From positions 124,001 to 188,000 of the forward strand of contig JAEWLC010000053.1 in the NCBI GenBank assembly GCA_023393475.1: 64,000 bases of DNA. The letters are read 5' to 3'. The notes below the pieces were generated by a model. The model saw nothing but the letters and a program-made list of their open reading frames with translations, did not search any database and was not told where the DNA came from. The first letter of the stretch is position 1; each line of letters starts with the position of its first letter. The DNA is from Pseudomonadota bacterium. Its GTDB lineage: Bacteria > Pseudomonadota > Alphaproteobacteria > Rhizobiales > Devosiaceae. A program made the translations under genes and the position numbers. Shown here piece after piece: positions 1 to 8,060 of this stretch.

Positions 1-15
1 GACGTCGAACCGCCC

Positions 16-765
16 TTAGGCGGCTTCGATCTTCGCCATGTCTTCGTCGGAAATGTCGAAGTTCGAGTAGACGTTCTGCACGTCGTCGTCTTCCTCGAGG
101 ATGCTGATCAGCTTGAGCAGCGTGGCGCCCTTCTCGGCATCGACCGGCACTTCGTTCTGCGGCTTGAAGATGAACTTCGTCGACTCAGCCTCGCCCAGCA
201 CCTTCTCGAGCGCCCCCGCGACATCGTTCAGCGTCTCGAACGAGGTGTAGATCCAGTGGCCTTCCTCATCGCTCTCGACGTCGTCGGCGCCGGCTTCGAT
301 CGCCGCTTCCATGACCTTGTCTTCGGAGCCGGCCGAGACCGGGTAGAAGATCTCGCCGACGCGATCGAACATGAAGCCGACCGAATTGGTTTCGCCCAGG
401 GCGCCGCCATTCTTCGAGAAGGTCGAACGGACGTTGGACGCCGTGCGGTTGCGGTTGTCGGTCAGCGCCTCGACGATCACTGCAACACCGCCCGGACCAT
501 AGCCCTCGTAGCGGATTTCTTCGTAGTTCTCGGTGTCGGCGCCCGAGGCCTTCTTGATGGCGCGGTCGATATTGTCCTTCGGCATCGACTGCGCGCGAGC
601 GTTGATCACCGCGAGGCGAAGCCGCGCGTTGAATGCCGGGTCGGGCATGCCGAGCTTGGCCGCGACCGTGATTTCACGCGCGAGTTTCGAGAAAACCTTG
701 GAGCGCGCCGCGTCGGACTTGCCTTTGCGGTGCATGATATTCTTGGCATGCGAATGGCCGGCCAT
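16..765 (-). CDS. yebC: YebC/PmpR family DNA-binding regulator / translation factor
   Basis: This is a 249-residue protein of the usual length for the TACO1/YebC family, with the family N-terminus MAGHSHAKNIMHRKGKSDAA and the basic helical domain over roughly residues 1-75. The two later alpha/beta domains follow, including the acidic stretch around residue 160 (ESDEEGHW). Family members are cytoplasmic; some are described as transcription regulators and others help ribosomes through proline stretches, so the exact role here is open. It reads on the minus strand and ends close to the window edge. The next gene (ymdB-like) lies about 75 bases upstream on the same strand, so shared transcription is possible. 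Confidence 0.96.
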   Translation of the reverse strand: MAGHSHAKNIMHRKGKSDAARSKVFSKLAREITVAAKLGMPDPAFNARLRLAVINARAQSMPKDNIDRAIKKASGADTENYEEIRYEGYGPGGVAVIVEALTDNRNRTASNVRSTFSKNGGALGETNSVGFMFDRVGEIFYPVSAGSEDKVMEAAIEAGADDVESDEEGHWIYTSFETLNDVAGALEKVLGEAESTKFIFKPQNEVPVDAEKGATLLKLISILEEDDDVQNVYSNFDISDEDMAKIEAA

Positions 766-840
766 GCGGTCACCCCTCGTGTCGGAGCCTGAATTGAATG
801 GGCGGGCTTATAATGAAAGCCACAAGCGATGTGAAGCTTG

Positions 841-1656
841 TCAGAAAGCTGGCTCCACCTGCGCCAGCGTGCCCCCGACCCGGAGCGGCGAGACATAGGT
901 CGTCAGGCCCGTCCTCGGATCGATCTCGATCGCCACGCCCGAGAGCGTGGCCTCGCCCTCGGCAGGCGTGAAGCGACCATTGGCGATGCCGGTGAGGAAC
1001 CGGTTCAGCGGCTCCTCCATGTCGACCCCGATCACCGAGTCATAGTCGCCGCACATCCCGGCATCGGCCATCAGTGCCGTGCCGCCGCGCAGGATGCGGT
1101 GGTCGGAGGTCGGGATATGGGTATGGGTGCCGACGACGAGGCTCACCTTGCCATCGAGAAAATGGCCCATGGCCTGGATTTCCGACGTCGCCTCGGTGTG
1201 GAAATCCACCACGATCGCATCGGCCTGCTCGCCGAGCGGGCACGCGGCCACGGCCGCTTCCACCGCCCTGAACGGGTCGTCCACCGGATTCATGAACACC
1301 CGGCCCTGCGCCTGGACGACGAGCACCCGATGCCCACCCCGGCTCTCGTAGAGGTTCGCGCCCCGCCCCGGCGTTCCCGGCGCGAAATTGACCGGCCGGA
1401 TCAGCGTCGGCTCGCGCACGATGTAGCTCTGAGTGTCGCGCTGGTCGAAGGCATGGTCGCCGAGCGTGACGACATCGGCCCCGCCGGCGCGGATCTCGTT
1501 GAAGTGCTGCTCGGTCAGCCCCCGGCCATGGCTGGCATTCTCGCCGTTGACCACGACGAAGTCGAAGCGGTGCTTTTCGACGAGCCCGGGCAGCCGGTCG
1601 GTGATGGCGTCGCGGCCGGATTTTCCGACCACATCGCCGAGGAACAGCAGTCTCAC
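841..1656 (-). CDS. YmdB-like metallophosphoesterase (TIGR00282 family)
   Basis: This 271-residue protein belongs to the YmdB/TIGR00282 calcineurin-like phosphoesterases, which hydrolyse 2',3'-cyclic nucleotides in the Bacillus member. Metal-binding motifs are visible in order: FLGDVVGKSGR (residues 5-15, Asp8), VNGEN (36-40), TLGDHAFD (64-71) and the His-rich VVGTHTHIP (around residue 170). It overlaps the 3' end of the upstream ygfA-type gene by 4 bases (ATGA), so the two are very probably translationally coupled. Substrate in this organism is unknown. Confidence 0.93.
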   Translation of the reverse strand: MRLLFLGDVVGKSGRDAITDRLPGLVEKHRFDFVVVNGENASHGRGLTEQHFNEIRAGGADVVTLGDHAFDQRDTQSYIVREPTLIRPVNFAPGTPGRGANLYESRGGHRVLVVQAQGRVFMNPVDDPFRAVEAAVAACPLGEQADAIVVDFHTEATSEIQAMGHFLDGKVSLVVGTHTHIPTSDHRILRGGTALMADAGMCGDYDSVIGVDMEEPLNRFLTGIANGRFTPAEGEATLSGVAIEIDPRTGLTTYVSPLRVGGTLAQVEPAF

Positions 1657-2246
1657 TTTACCGGCGCCTTCTCGAAATGATGGACCCCGTCTTCGGTGAC
1701 GATCGCATCGAGCGGAATGTCATGCGCATCGCGGGGGATGTGGTCGATCTCCTGCAGCGCGAAGGCGAAGCCGATGAGGCGCGGCCGGTGGCTCAGGGAA
1801 GCGAGCGTGCGGTCGTAATAGCCGCCGCCATAGCCGAGCCGCGTGCCATGCTTGTCATAGCCGAGCAGCGGCATGAGGATCACGTGGGGCACTGCCCGCG
1901 GCGCCTCTTCGGGAGGAGCCAGCGTGCCGAAGCCGGCCTCGTAGAGGGGCGCGCCATCCTGCCACAACCGCAGTTCGAGCGGCTGTTCGTCGCCGAGGAC
2001 GACCGGCAGGCAGACCGGCTGGCCGGCATCCATCAGGCGCGCGATGACCGGCTTGATGTCCATCTCGTCGCGGATCGGCCAGTAGCCGGCGACGACGGTC
2101 GATTTATCGAGCTGGACGGTCCCGAAGAAATGAGCCGCGGCGGCCTGTGCGGCTTCGCTCCGCAGCGAAGGATGGAACGCAGCGCGCTTCTTGTGTGCCG
2201 CAGCCCTGAGCGCCGCTTTCGCCTCTTCGATGACTGCGTCGCTCAT
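1653..2246 (-). CDS. ygfA: 5-formyltetrahydrofolate cyclo-ligase
   Basis: This 197-residue enzyme converts 5-formyl-THF to 5,10-methenyl-THF using ATP, recycling folate in the cytoplasm. The family signature GYGGGYYDR is at residues 138-146, and the N-terminal basic helix with KKRA is present. Its 5' end lies about 25 bases downstream of the 6S RNA on the same strand, the arrangement known from gamma- and alphaproteobacteria (ssrS-ygfA), so it is probably expressed by read-through from the 6S promoter. Its stop overlaps the start of the ymdB-like gene. Confidence 0.95.
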   Translation of the reverse strand: MSDAVIEEAKAALRAAAHKKRAAFHPSLRSEAAQAAAAHFFGTVQLDKSTVVAGYWPIRDEMDIKPVIARLMDAGQPVCLPVVLGDEQPLELRLWQDGAPLYEAGFGTLAPPEEAPRAVPHVILMPLLGYDKHGTRLGYGGGYYDRTLASLSHRPRLIGFAFALQEIDHIPRDAHDIPLDAIVTEDGVHHFEKAPVK

Positions 2247-2267
2247 GGAAGCTTTCTAGTGAATCAG

Positions 2268-2417
2268 GTGCCGCCCTGGCCGTGGGATCGTGATCCTGGG
2301 AACCTACTTACGTAGGTGGGCGCCGTATGTCCGAACCCACGGGTCCGGTCAGGTACAGCTCCCTTAAGGATCAGTACGGCCCCAGGGAAAAATGATCCAA
2401 CACGCGCCGGGCAGCCC
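2268..2417 (-). ncRNA. ssrS: 6S RNA
   Basis: The minus strand between ygfA and the antiporter gene encodes an RNA of about 150 nt that folds as a 6S RNA. The 5' arm GCCCGGCGCGTGTTGGATC pairs with the 3' arm GATCCCACGGCCAGGGC, and CCTGGG pairs with CCCAGG further in. The 3' half has the family-like segment GGGTTCGGACATACGGCG, comparable to E. coli 6S GGGTTACAGCCTGCGGCG. 6S RNA mimics an open promoter and sequesters RNA polymerase-sigma70. Position directly upstream of ygfA supports the call. The 5' end is set by the promoter; the 3' end is approximate. Confidence 0.88.
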
Positions 2418-2422
2418 CTGTA

Positions 2423-2451
2423 ATATAGGGTTGCCCACGGCTCGACGCCAA
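2423..2451 (-). promoter_or_regulatory. sigma70-type promoter of 6S RNA
   Basis: On the minus strand a -35 TTGGCG (2446-2451) and a -10 CTATAT (2423-2428) are separated by exactly 17 bases. They predict a start at about 2417, which coincides with the 5' arm of the 6S closing stem. Confidence 0.7.
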
Positions 2452-2516
2452 GCGCTACTTTCCTTTTCCCCGCTCCTGCCCATATGACCAGACGGATGAG
2501 TGCCGGGGGGGCGCCG

Positions 2517-4208
2517 ATGGTTTCGCAGATTCTGATCGTGATGATCGCCGCAATCGCGGTGGCGATCTGGGCCGAAAACCGCAATATCCAGGCGCCGCTG
2601 CTGCTCGCGCTCGTCGGTCTCGCCGCCTCCTACCTGCCCTTCCTGCCGCGGCTGGAACTCGAGCCCGAAATCATCCTGACGGTCGTGCTGCCGCCGCTGC
2701 TCTATTCCGCGGCAAGCGAGCTCTCCTTCACGAGCTTCCTCCGCCGCCTCGGCTCGATCGTGAATCTCGGAGTGGTGCTCGTTCTCGTCACCACCACAGT
2801 GGTGGGCGCCGTCGCCGCCGCCGTGATCCCGGGACTGCCGATCGCCGCCGCCACCGTCCTCGCCGCTGTGGTCTCCCCACCGGATGCCGTCACCGCCACG
2901 GCCGTCGGCCGCAAGCTCGGCCTGCCGGGCCGGATGATGACGGTGCTGAAGGGCGAGAGCCTCATCAACGACGCGGCGGCGCTGACGCTCTTCGCCTTCG
3001 CCACGGCCACGATCACCGGCACCCACCTGCTGATCGAGAACCGCATCCTCTTCTTCCTCTATTCCGCCGTGGTCGGCATCCTCGTCGGTGTTGCCATCGG
3101 CGCGCTGGTCCACCGGGTGCGTGTCAGCGTGGTCAATCCCTCGCTGAGCACTGTCGTCTCGGTGCTGGTGCCGTTTGCGGCCTACATGATCGCCGAGGAA
3201 CTCGGAGCCTCCGGCGTGCTGGCCGTCGTTGCTGCCGGTTTCGCCAACGGCCACGTTGCGTCCGAGGCCAACTACGAGGCCCGCATCCAGGAGCGGCAGT
3301 TCTGGCGCACCGCGGACTCGCTGCTCGAGGCCTTCGTCTTCGCCTATATCGGCCTGCAGCTGCGCTTCGTCATCCAGGATGCCCAGGAGGCAGGCTTCGA
3401 TATCGTCCAGCTCGGCCTGCTCTCGAGCGTCGTGCTGGTCGCGGTGATCCTTGTCCGCATCGCGTGGGTCTTCGGGACGGCCCTGGTGTCGCGCTGGCGC
3501 GGCCGTGCTGCCGCCCGCCGGCTCGCGGAAATGAAGAAGGACCCCAAATGGCTGGAGCGGCTCGCCCAGCGGGGCCGACGACGCGATCGACGTCCACCGC
3601 GGCCGGAGGACTTCGAGGTCCCCGAACCCTTCACCTGGAAGGAGAACCTGGTCATCGGCTGGACTGGCATGCGCGGCGTGGTCACCCTCGCCGCCGCCGC
3701 CGGTATCCCGCTGACGACGCTGGCCGGCGACGCCTTCCCGGGTCGCGAGGCCATCCAGGTCGTTGCCTTCACCGTGACGATCGGGACGCTGCTGATCCAG
3801 GGACTGACCCTCCCCTGGCTGATCCGGGTTCTCGGCATCAGCGACCCCAGGGAGGCCGAGTATCGCGAGCAGCAGCACCGGTTGGCCGAGCAGATCGCCG
3901 ACCAGGCGGGACGCGAAGCGATCGCGCGCTACCGCGATGCCCAGACCGACCCGCAGGCGAGGGCTGCCGCCGAGCAGATGCTGCGCCGGTCCGACTTCAG
4001 GGACGAAGCCCAGCGTCAATCGAGCGCGGAACACGACCGGCTGGTGCTGGAACTGGGGCGGACCTTCCTCGATGCCCGCCGCGCCGCCCTGATCAAGGCC
4101 CGCGACGAGCGCCGCATCGACGACGAGGTGCTGCGCGAGATCATGGAGGATCTCGACCTCCAGCAGGCGGTGCTCGCCAACTGGCAACCGGGCCGGCTCG
4201 GCGGCTGA
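2517..4208 (+). CDS. CPA1-family Na+/H+ antiporter (NhaP type)
   Basis: This integral membrane protein of about 563 residues has a dozen hydrophobic segments in the first 430 residues, followed by a hydrophilic cytoplasmic tail rich in charged helices. The ion-translocation motif VSPPDAVTATAV and the later GESLINDAAALT are typical of CPA1 exchangers that expel Na+ or K+ for protons. I prefer the ATG at 2517, which follows a G-run and leads directly into the first membrane helix; an in-frame ATG at 2484 lacks a ribosome site. It lies between 6S RNA and the zapA region, an unusual position discussed in the findings. Ion specificity cannot be read from sequence. Confidence 0.9.
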   Translation: MVSQILIVMIAAIAVAIWAENRNIQAPLLLALVGLAASYLPFLPRLELEPEIILTVVLPPLLYSAASELSFTSFLRRLGSIVNLGVVLVLVTTTVVGAVAAAVIPGLPIAAATVLAAVVSPPDAVTATAVGRKLGLPGRMMTVLKGESLINDAAALTLFAFATATITGTHLLIENRILFFLYSAVVGILVGVAIGALVHRVRVSVVNPSLSTVVSVLVPFAAYMIAEELGASGVLAVVAAGFANGHVASEANYEARIQERQFWRTADSLLEAFVFAYIGLQLRFVIQDAQEAGFDIVQLGLLSSVVLVAVILVRIAWVFGTALVSRWRGRAAARRLAEMKKDPKWLERLAQRGRRRDRRPPRPEDFEVPEPFTWKENLVIGWTGMRGVVTLAAAAGIPLTTLAGDAFPGREAIQVVAFTVTIGTLLIQGLTLPWLIRVLGISDPREAEYREQQHRLAEQIADQAGREAIARYRDAQTDPQARAAAEQMLRRSDFRDEAQRQSSAEHDRLVLELGRTFLDARRAALIKARDERRIDDEVLREIMEDLDLQQAVLANWQPGRLGG

Positions 4209-4249
4209 GCCGGGTTGCGCCCCGGCCGGCGGGCACCTACCCTCGCCGC

Positions 4250-5176
4250 ATGCGCCTCGGCCTTTGCGGTATGCTGATCGGCTTGATGCTGGCCGCGTCC
4301 TCCACGGCCGGCCACGCCGCGCCCGAAGCCGAGGCAGACGAGGCCGCCTCGCGATCCTGCTACGCCATTGCCAGCGCCGCGCCCGACTGGGCCGCCATCT
4401 GCATCCGGCAGGACCACTATTTCCGCGACACCTGCAGCGCCATCCAGTTGTTCGCCTGGCGCCACCACCTGCCGGCCGGCTACTTCGCCCGCCTGATCTG
4501 GCAGGAGAGCCGTTTCGACCCCCATGCCCTCAGCGTCGCCGGCGCGCAGGGCATCGCACAGTTCATTCCATCGACCGCCCGCCTCCGCGCCCTCCGCAAC
4601 CCGTTCGATCCGGCGGAGGCCCTCGCCAAGTCTGCCGAGTACCTGCGCTTTCTCGCCGACAAGTTCGGCAATCTCGGGCTTGCCGCGGTCGCCTATAACG
4701 GCGGCGAGGGGCGCGCCGCCCGCTATGTTTCCGTCGCCGGATACCTGCCGGCGGAAACCCGCTACTATGTCGAGACGATCACCGGACAAACGCCGGATTA
4801 CTGGCTGTCGAACACCCTGACTTCCAGCCTCGCGCTGAGCCCCACCGACAGCTTCCTCGACGCCTGCGTGAAGCTGGCGAAAGGCGAGATCGTCCCCCGC
4901 CTCGACCGCCCGCCCGGCGAGTGGATGCCTTGGGGCGTCATGCTCGCGCAGAACTTCTCGCAGGCCATCGCCATCCGCCGCTTCGAGCGCATGCAGGCCG
5001 CCTATCCCACTGTTCTGGCAAGCGAAAAACTCATGCTGCTCATGGCGCGCAACCCGAGCTTCGGCCCTCGCCTACGGCACTACGCCATGATCGGCCGGAA
5101 CAGCCGCGAGGCCGCCGATGCCCTCTGCACCAGGCTCCAGTCCGCCGGCGGAGCCTGCGTGGTCCGCAAGAACTAG
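4250..5176 (+). CDS. lytic murein transglycosylase (SLT domain)
   Basis: This 308-residue periplasmic protein has a signal peptide (residues 1-24, cut near GHAA). An SLT goose-lysozyme-like domain covers about residues 65-170, with the catalytic Glu86 in LIWQESRFD, the GAQGIAQFIPSTA motif (98-110) and AYNGG near 153. It cleaves the MurNAc-GlcNAc bond of peptidoglycan, forming 1,6-anhydro ends. The remaining 140 residues contain three Cys and no recognised domain. It starts about 40 bases after the antiporter gene and its stop codon overlaps the convergent zapA stop by 4 bases (5173-5176). Confidence 0.9.
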   Translation: MRLGLCGMLIGLMLAASSTAGHAAPEAEADEAASRSCYAIASAAPDWAAICIRQDHYFRDTCSAIQLFAWRHHLPAGYFARLIWQESRFDPHALSVAGAQGIAQFIPSTARLRALRNPFDPAEALAKSAEYLRFLADKFGNLGLAAVAYNGGEGRAARYVSVAGYLPAETRYYVETITGQTPDYWLSNTLTSSLALSPTDSFLDACVKLAKGEIVPRLDRPPGEWMPWGVMLAQNFSQAIAIRRFERMQAAYPTVLASEKLMLLMARNPSFGPRLRHYAMIGRNSREAADALCTRLQSAGGACVVRKN

Positions 5177-5550
5177 TTCGCCGGCGCCGCCCCGGTCTCG
5201 TCGATCGCCGCCGAGATCGACTCGATCTTGCGCGCCGCATCGTTGAGGCGCTTGGCGAACTTGCGCTCGAGCTCCTCGGCCTCGTGCGACAGGGCCTCGC
5301 CGGCGCTCGTCAGGTTGGCCACGTCCTGCTTGAGTTCGGCAATGCGCCGCTCGGCCTCGGCAAGCTCGTCCAGCACCGCGATGCCGGCCATCACCGTTAG
5401 CCGGTTGTCGCCGATCTCGCCGAACGTGCCCTTGAACTGGTCGATATGCTGGTTGAAGCGGTCGGCGAGCCCGAGCAGGTGCTGCTCCTGGCCCTCTTCG
5501 CAGGCCATCCGGTACTTCCGGCCATTGATGTCGACATTGACCTCGGGCAT
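5173..5550 (-). CDS. zapA: cell division protein ZapA
   Basis: This 125-residue protein has the ZapA order: an N-terminal beta strand segment (PEVNVDINGRKYRMACEEG), a globular part with the DNRLTVMAGIAVLDEL motif, then a C-terminal coiled coil (about residues 60-115). ZapA binds FtsZ and crosslinks protofilaments at the division septum. It is translationally coupled to the upstream DUF4164 gene through a TGATG overlap at 5548-5552. Confidence 0.93.
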   Translation of the reverse strand: MPEVNVDINGRKYRMACEEGQEQHLLGLADRFNQHIDQFKGTFGEIGDNRLTVMAGIAVLDELAEAERRIAELKQDVANLTSAGEALSHEAEELERKFAKRLNDAARKIESISAAIDETGAAPAN

Positions 5551-5840
5551 CAGGCGTCTCCCTTGGCCAGCACTTCGCGCACGGATTCCATGGCGACCAC
5601 CAGCCGCCGGGCCACTTCGGCCGAACTGTCGTCGAGCCGCTTGGCCTTGGCGCTGACCTTGTCGAGCTCCTGAGCCAGCCGCTGGCGCTCGCCCATCAGC
5701 TTCTGCGTGTCGGCTTCGATGCGGCTATGCGCCCGCACCCGGCCGTTGAGGCTGCGAACGCTGGCCTCGAGCCGGGCGAACGCCTTGTCGAGGCGGCTCG
5801 CTGCTGCCTGATATCCTTCATCCGAAACTGGCTCTGCCAC
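5550..5840 (-). CDS. DUF4164 coiled-coil protein
   Basis: This small acidic, helical protein of about 96 residues is a predicted coiled coil over most of its length and matches the DUF4164 family found beside zapA in Hyphomicrobiales. I chose the GTG at 5840 (V-A-E-P-V-S) because a G-rich ribosome site lies 7 bases upstream. An in-frame ATG at 5891 would add 17 residues without a good site. Coupling to zapA (TGATG) suggests a division-related role, possibly as a ZapA or ZapB-like partner; that is inference from context. Confidence 0.82.
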   Translation of the reverse strand: MAEPVSDEGYQAAASRLDKAFARLEASVRSLNGRVRAHSRIEADTQKLMGERQRLAQELDKVSAKAKRLDDSSAEVARRLVVAMESVREVLAKGDA

Positions 5841-5933
5841 GGCGACCCCCGCACGTGAAAAACGGCGATTCCACTTGTCACTATAGCGCAAAGCTGGAGC
5901 GCCGTGGCAATTGTCCCCCTCCGGGCGGCGAGA

Positions 5934-5961
5934 TTGACAGGTCGACCGAACCTGCTAAGCG
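5934..5961 (+). promoter_or_regulatory. candidate promoter of tkt
   Basis: TTGACA (5934-5939) is separated by 16 bases from TAAGCG (5956-5961), which is preceded by a TGC extended -10-like element. It sits about 75 bases upstream of the tkt start. Confidence 0.4.
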
Positions 5962-6035
5962 TCAACCCGCCTCGCTGACCGGGTGCGTGGCGCCCGGTTT
6001 CCGGGCTTTTTCAGCGCTAGCCGAAAGTAGGTCCC

Positions 6036-8015
6036 ATGCCCAATTCCAAGCAAGCCAATGAAATGGCCAACGCGATCCGCTCCCTCGCCATGGATGCGGT
6101 TGAGAAAGCCAATTCGGGTCACCCCGGCTTGCCGATGGGCGTGGCGGATATCGCCACCGTGCTGTTCACCAAGGTGATGAAGTTCGATCCGGCCAATCCC
6201 TGGTGGGCGGACCGCGACCGCTTCATTCTCTCCGCCGGCCACGGCTCGATGCTGCTTTACGCCTCGCTCTACCTCCTCGGCTACGAGGACATGACGATCG
6301 ACCAGATCAAGCAGTTCCGCCAGCTCGGTTCCAAGACCGCCGGCCATCCGGAATACCATTTCGCCCCCGGCATCGAGACGACCACCGGCCCCCTCGGTCA
6401 GGGCATCGCCAACTCTGTCGGCTTCGCTGTCGCCGAGGCCAAGCTCGCCGCCGAGTTCGGCTCCGACCTCGTCGACCACTATACCTGGGTCATCGCCGGT
6501 GACGGCTGCCTGATGGAAGGCGTGAGCCAGGAGGCGATCTCGCTTGCCGGCCACCTGAAGCTCAACAAGCTCGTGGTCATCTGGGACAACAACAACATCA
6601 CCATCGACGGCCGCGTCTCGAACGCCGACTCGACCGACCAGATCGCCCGCTTCAAGGCCTGCGGCTGGAACACGATCGAGGTCGACGGCCTCGACCAGGA
6701 AGCGGTCGAGAAGGCCCTGCTCGACGCCAAGAAGTCGACCGACAAGCCGACCCTGATCGCCGCCAAGACCATCATCGGCTTCGGCGCACCCAAGAAGGCA
6801 GACTCGCACGCCGTCCACGGCTCGCCCCTCGGCGCCGAGGAACTGGCCGGCGCCAAGCAGAAGCTCGGCATCGACTATCCGGCCTTCGAGATCCCCGCCC
6901 ATGTCCTGAACGCCTGGCGCGCTGCCGGCACCCGCTCGGCCAATGCCCGCGGTGACTGGGAAGGCCGCCTCGCCGCCACCAAGGCGGATCTGCGCTCCGA
7001 GTTCGAACGCCGCCTCAAGGGCGAACTGCCAGCCAACTGGAACGAGACCATCGAGGCCTACAAGGCCAAGCTGATCGCCGACAAGCCCAAGGTCGCGACC
7101 CGCAAGTCGAGCCAGATGGCGCTCGAGGTTATCAACAAGGTCCTGCCCGAAACCATCGGCGGCTCCGCCGACCTCACCGGCTCGAACCTCACCAATACGC
7201 CCGAGACCCTGCCCTTCACCGCCGAGGACCATACCGGCCGCTACATGCGCTATGGCATCCGTGAGCACGAGATGGCTGCCGCGATGAACGGCATCGCGCT
7301 GCACAAGGGCCTCATCCCCTATGGCGGCACGTTCCTCGTCTTCACCGACTATGCCCGCCCGGCCATCCGCCTGTCGGCGATCATGAGCCAGCGCGTCATC
7401 TACGTGATGACCCATGACTCGATCGGCCTCGGCGAGGACGGCCCGACCCACCAGCCGGTTGAACACCTCTCGACGCTCCGCGCCATCCCGAACCTCCTGG
7501 TCTTCCGCCCGGCTGACGCCGTCGAGACGCTCGAATGCTGGCAGCTCGCCATCGAAGCCGAGCAGCCCTCGATCCTCGCGCTCAGCCGCCAGAACCTGCC
7601 GGCGCTGCGCACCGAAGCGGTCGACGGCAACCCGTCCGCCAAGGGCGCATATGTCATCGCCGGCGACAAGAACGCCGATGCGGTGATCTTCGCCACCGGT
7701 TCGGAAGTCGCGATCGCCGTGTCCAGCCTCGATCTCCTCAAGGCTCAGGGCATCAGCGCCAAGGTGGTGTCGGTTCCCTCTATGGAACTCTTCGCCGCCC
7801 AGTCGCAGGAATATCGTGACAGCGCCATCGGCAAGCCCAAGGCAAAGGTCGCCATCGAGGCCGGCATCGAGATGAGCTGGTCCAAGCTCCTCGGCGACAA
7901 GGGCCGCTTCATCGGCATGCACTCGTTCGGCGCCAGCGCTCCGGCCGAAAAGCTCTACGAGCACTTCGGCATTACGGCGAACGCCATAGTTGAAGCCGTC
8001 ATGGCGCAGTTGTAA
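6036..8015 (+). CDS. tkt: transketolase
   Basis: This 659-residue enzyme is full length for bacterial transketolase and transfers two-carbon units between sugar phosphates in the pentose phosphate pathway, using thiamine diphosphate. Visible features are the N-terminal HPGLPMGVAD, the ThDP/Mg motif beginning GDGCLMEG and ending in the NNNITIDG segment, the glutamate-containing YGIREHEMAAAMNG motif, and GLGEDGPTHQPVEHL. The ATG follows AGTAGG at a normal distance. gap starts 45 bases after its stop, so the two probably form an operon. Confidence 0.97.
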   Translation: MPNSKQANEMANAIRSLAMDAVEKANSGHPGLPMGVADIATVLFTKVMKFDPANPWWADRDRFILSAGHGSMLLYASLYLLGYEDMTIDQIKQFRQLGSKTAGHPEYHFAPGIETTTGPLGQGIANSVGFAVAEAKLAAEFGSDLVDHYTWVIAGDGCLMEGVSQEAISLAGHLKLNKLVVIWDNNNITIDGRVSNADSTDQIARFKACGWNTIEVDGLDQEAVEKALLDAKKSTDKPTLIAAKTIIGFGAPKKADSHAVHGSPLGAEELAGAKQKLGIDYPAFEIPAHVLNAWRAAGTRSANARGDWEGRLAATKADLRSEFERRLKGELPANWNETIEAYKAKLIADKPKVATRKSSQMALEVINKVLPETIGGSADLTGSNLTNTPETLPFTAEDHTGRYMRYGIREHEMAAAMNGIALHKGLIPYGGTFLVFTDYARPAIRLSAIMSQRVIYVMTHDSIGLGEDGPTHQPVEHLSTLRAIPNLLVFRPADAVETLECWQLAIEAEQPSILALSRQNLPALRTEAVDGNPSAKGAYVIAGDKNADAVIFATGSEVAIAVSSLDLLKAQGISAKVVSVPSMELFAAQSQEYRDSAIGKPKAKVAIEAGIEMSWSKLLGDKGRFIGMHSFGASAPAEKLYEHFGITANAIVEAVMAQL

Positions 8016-8060
8016 GACACCGCGCCTTTCTCCTCCTCAAGAAGTCCTCAAGGAGCCATC

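Noticed and set aside
5955..7964. Long open frame of about 669 codons on the minus strand opposite tkt
   Set aside because: It has no ribosome site, an Asp/Gly/Arg-rich shadow composition and is the antisense of a clearly conserved enzyme; GC-rich codon bias creates such frames throughout this window (for example 2364-4187, 13154-14536 and 58074-59468).
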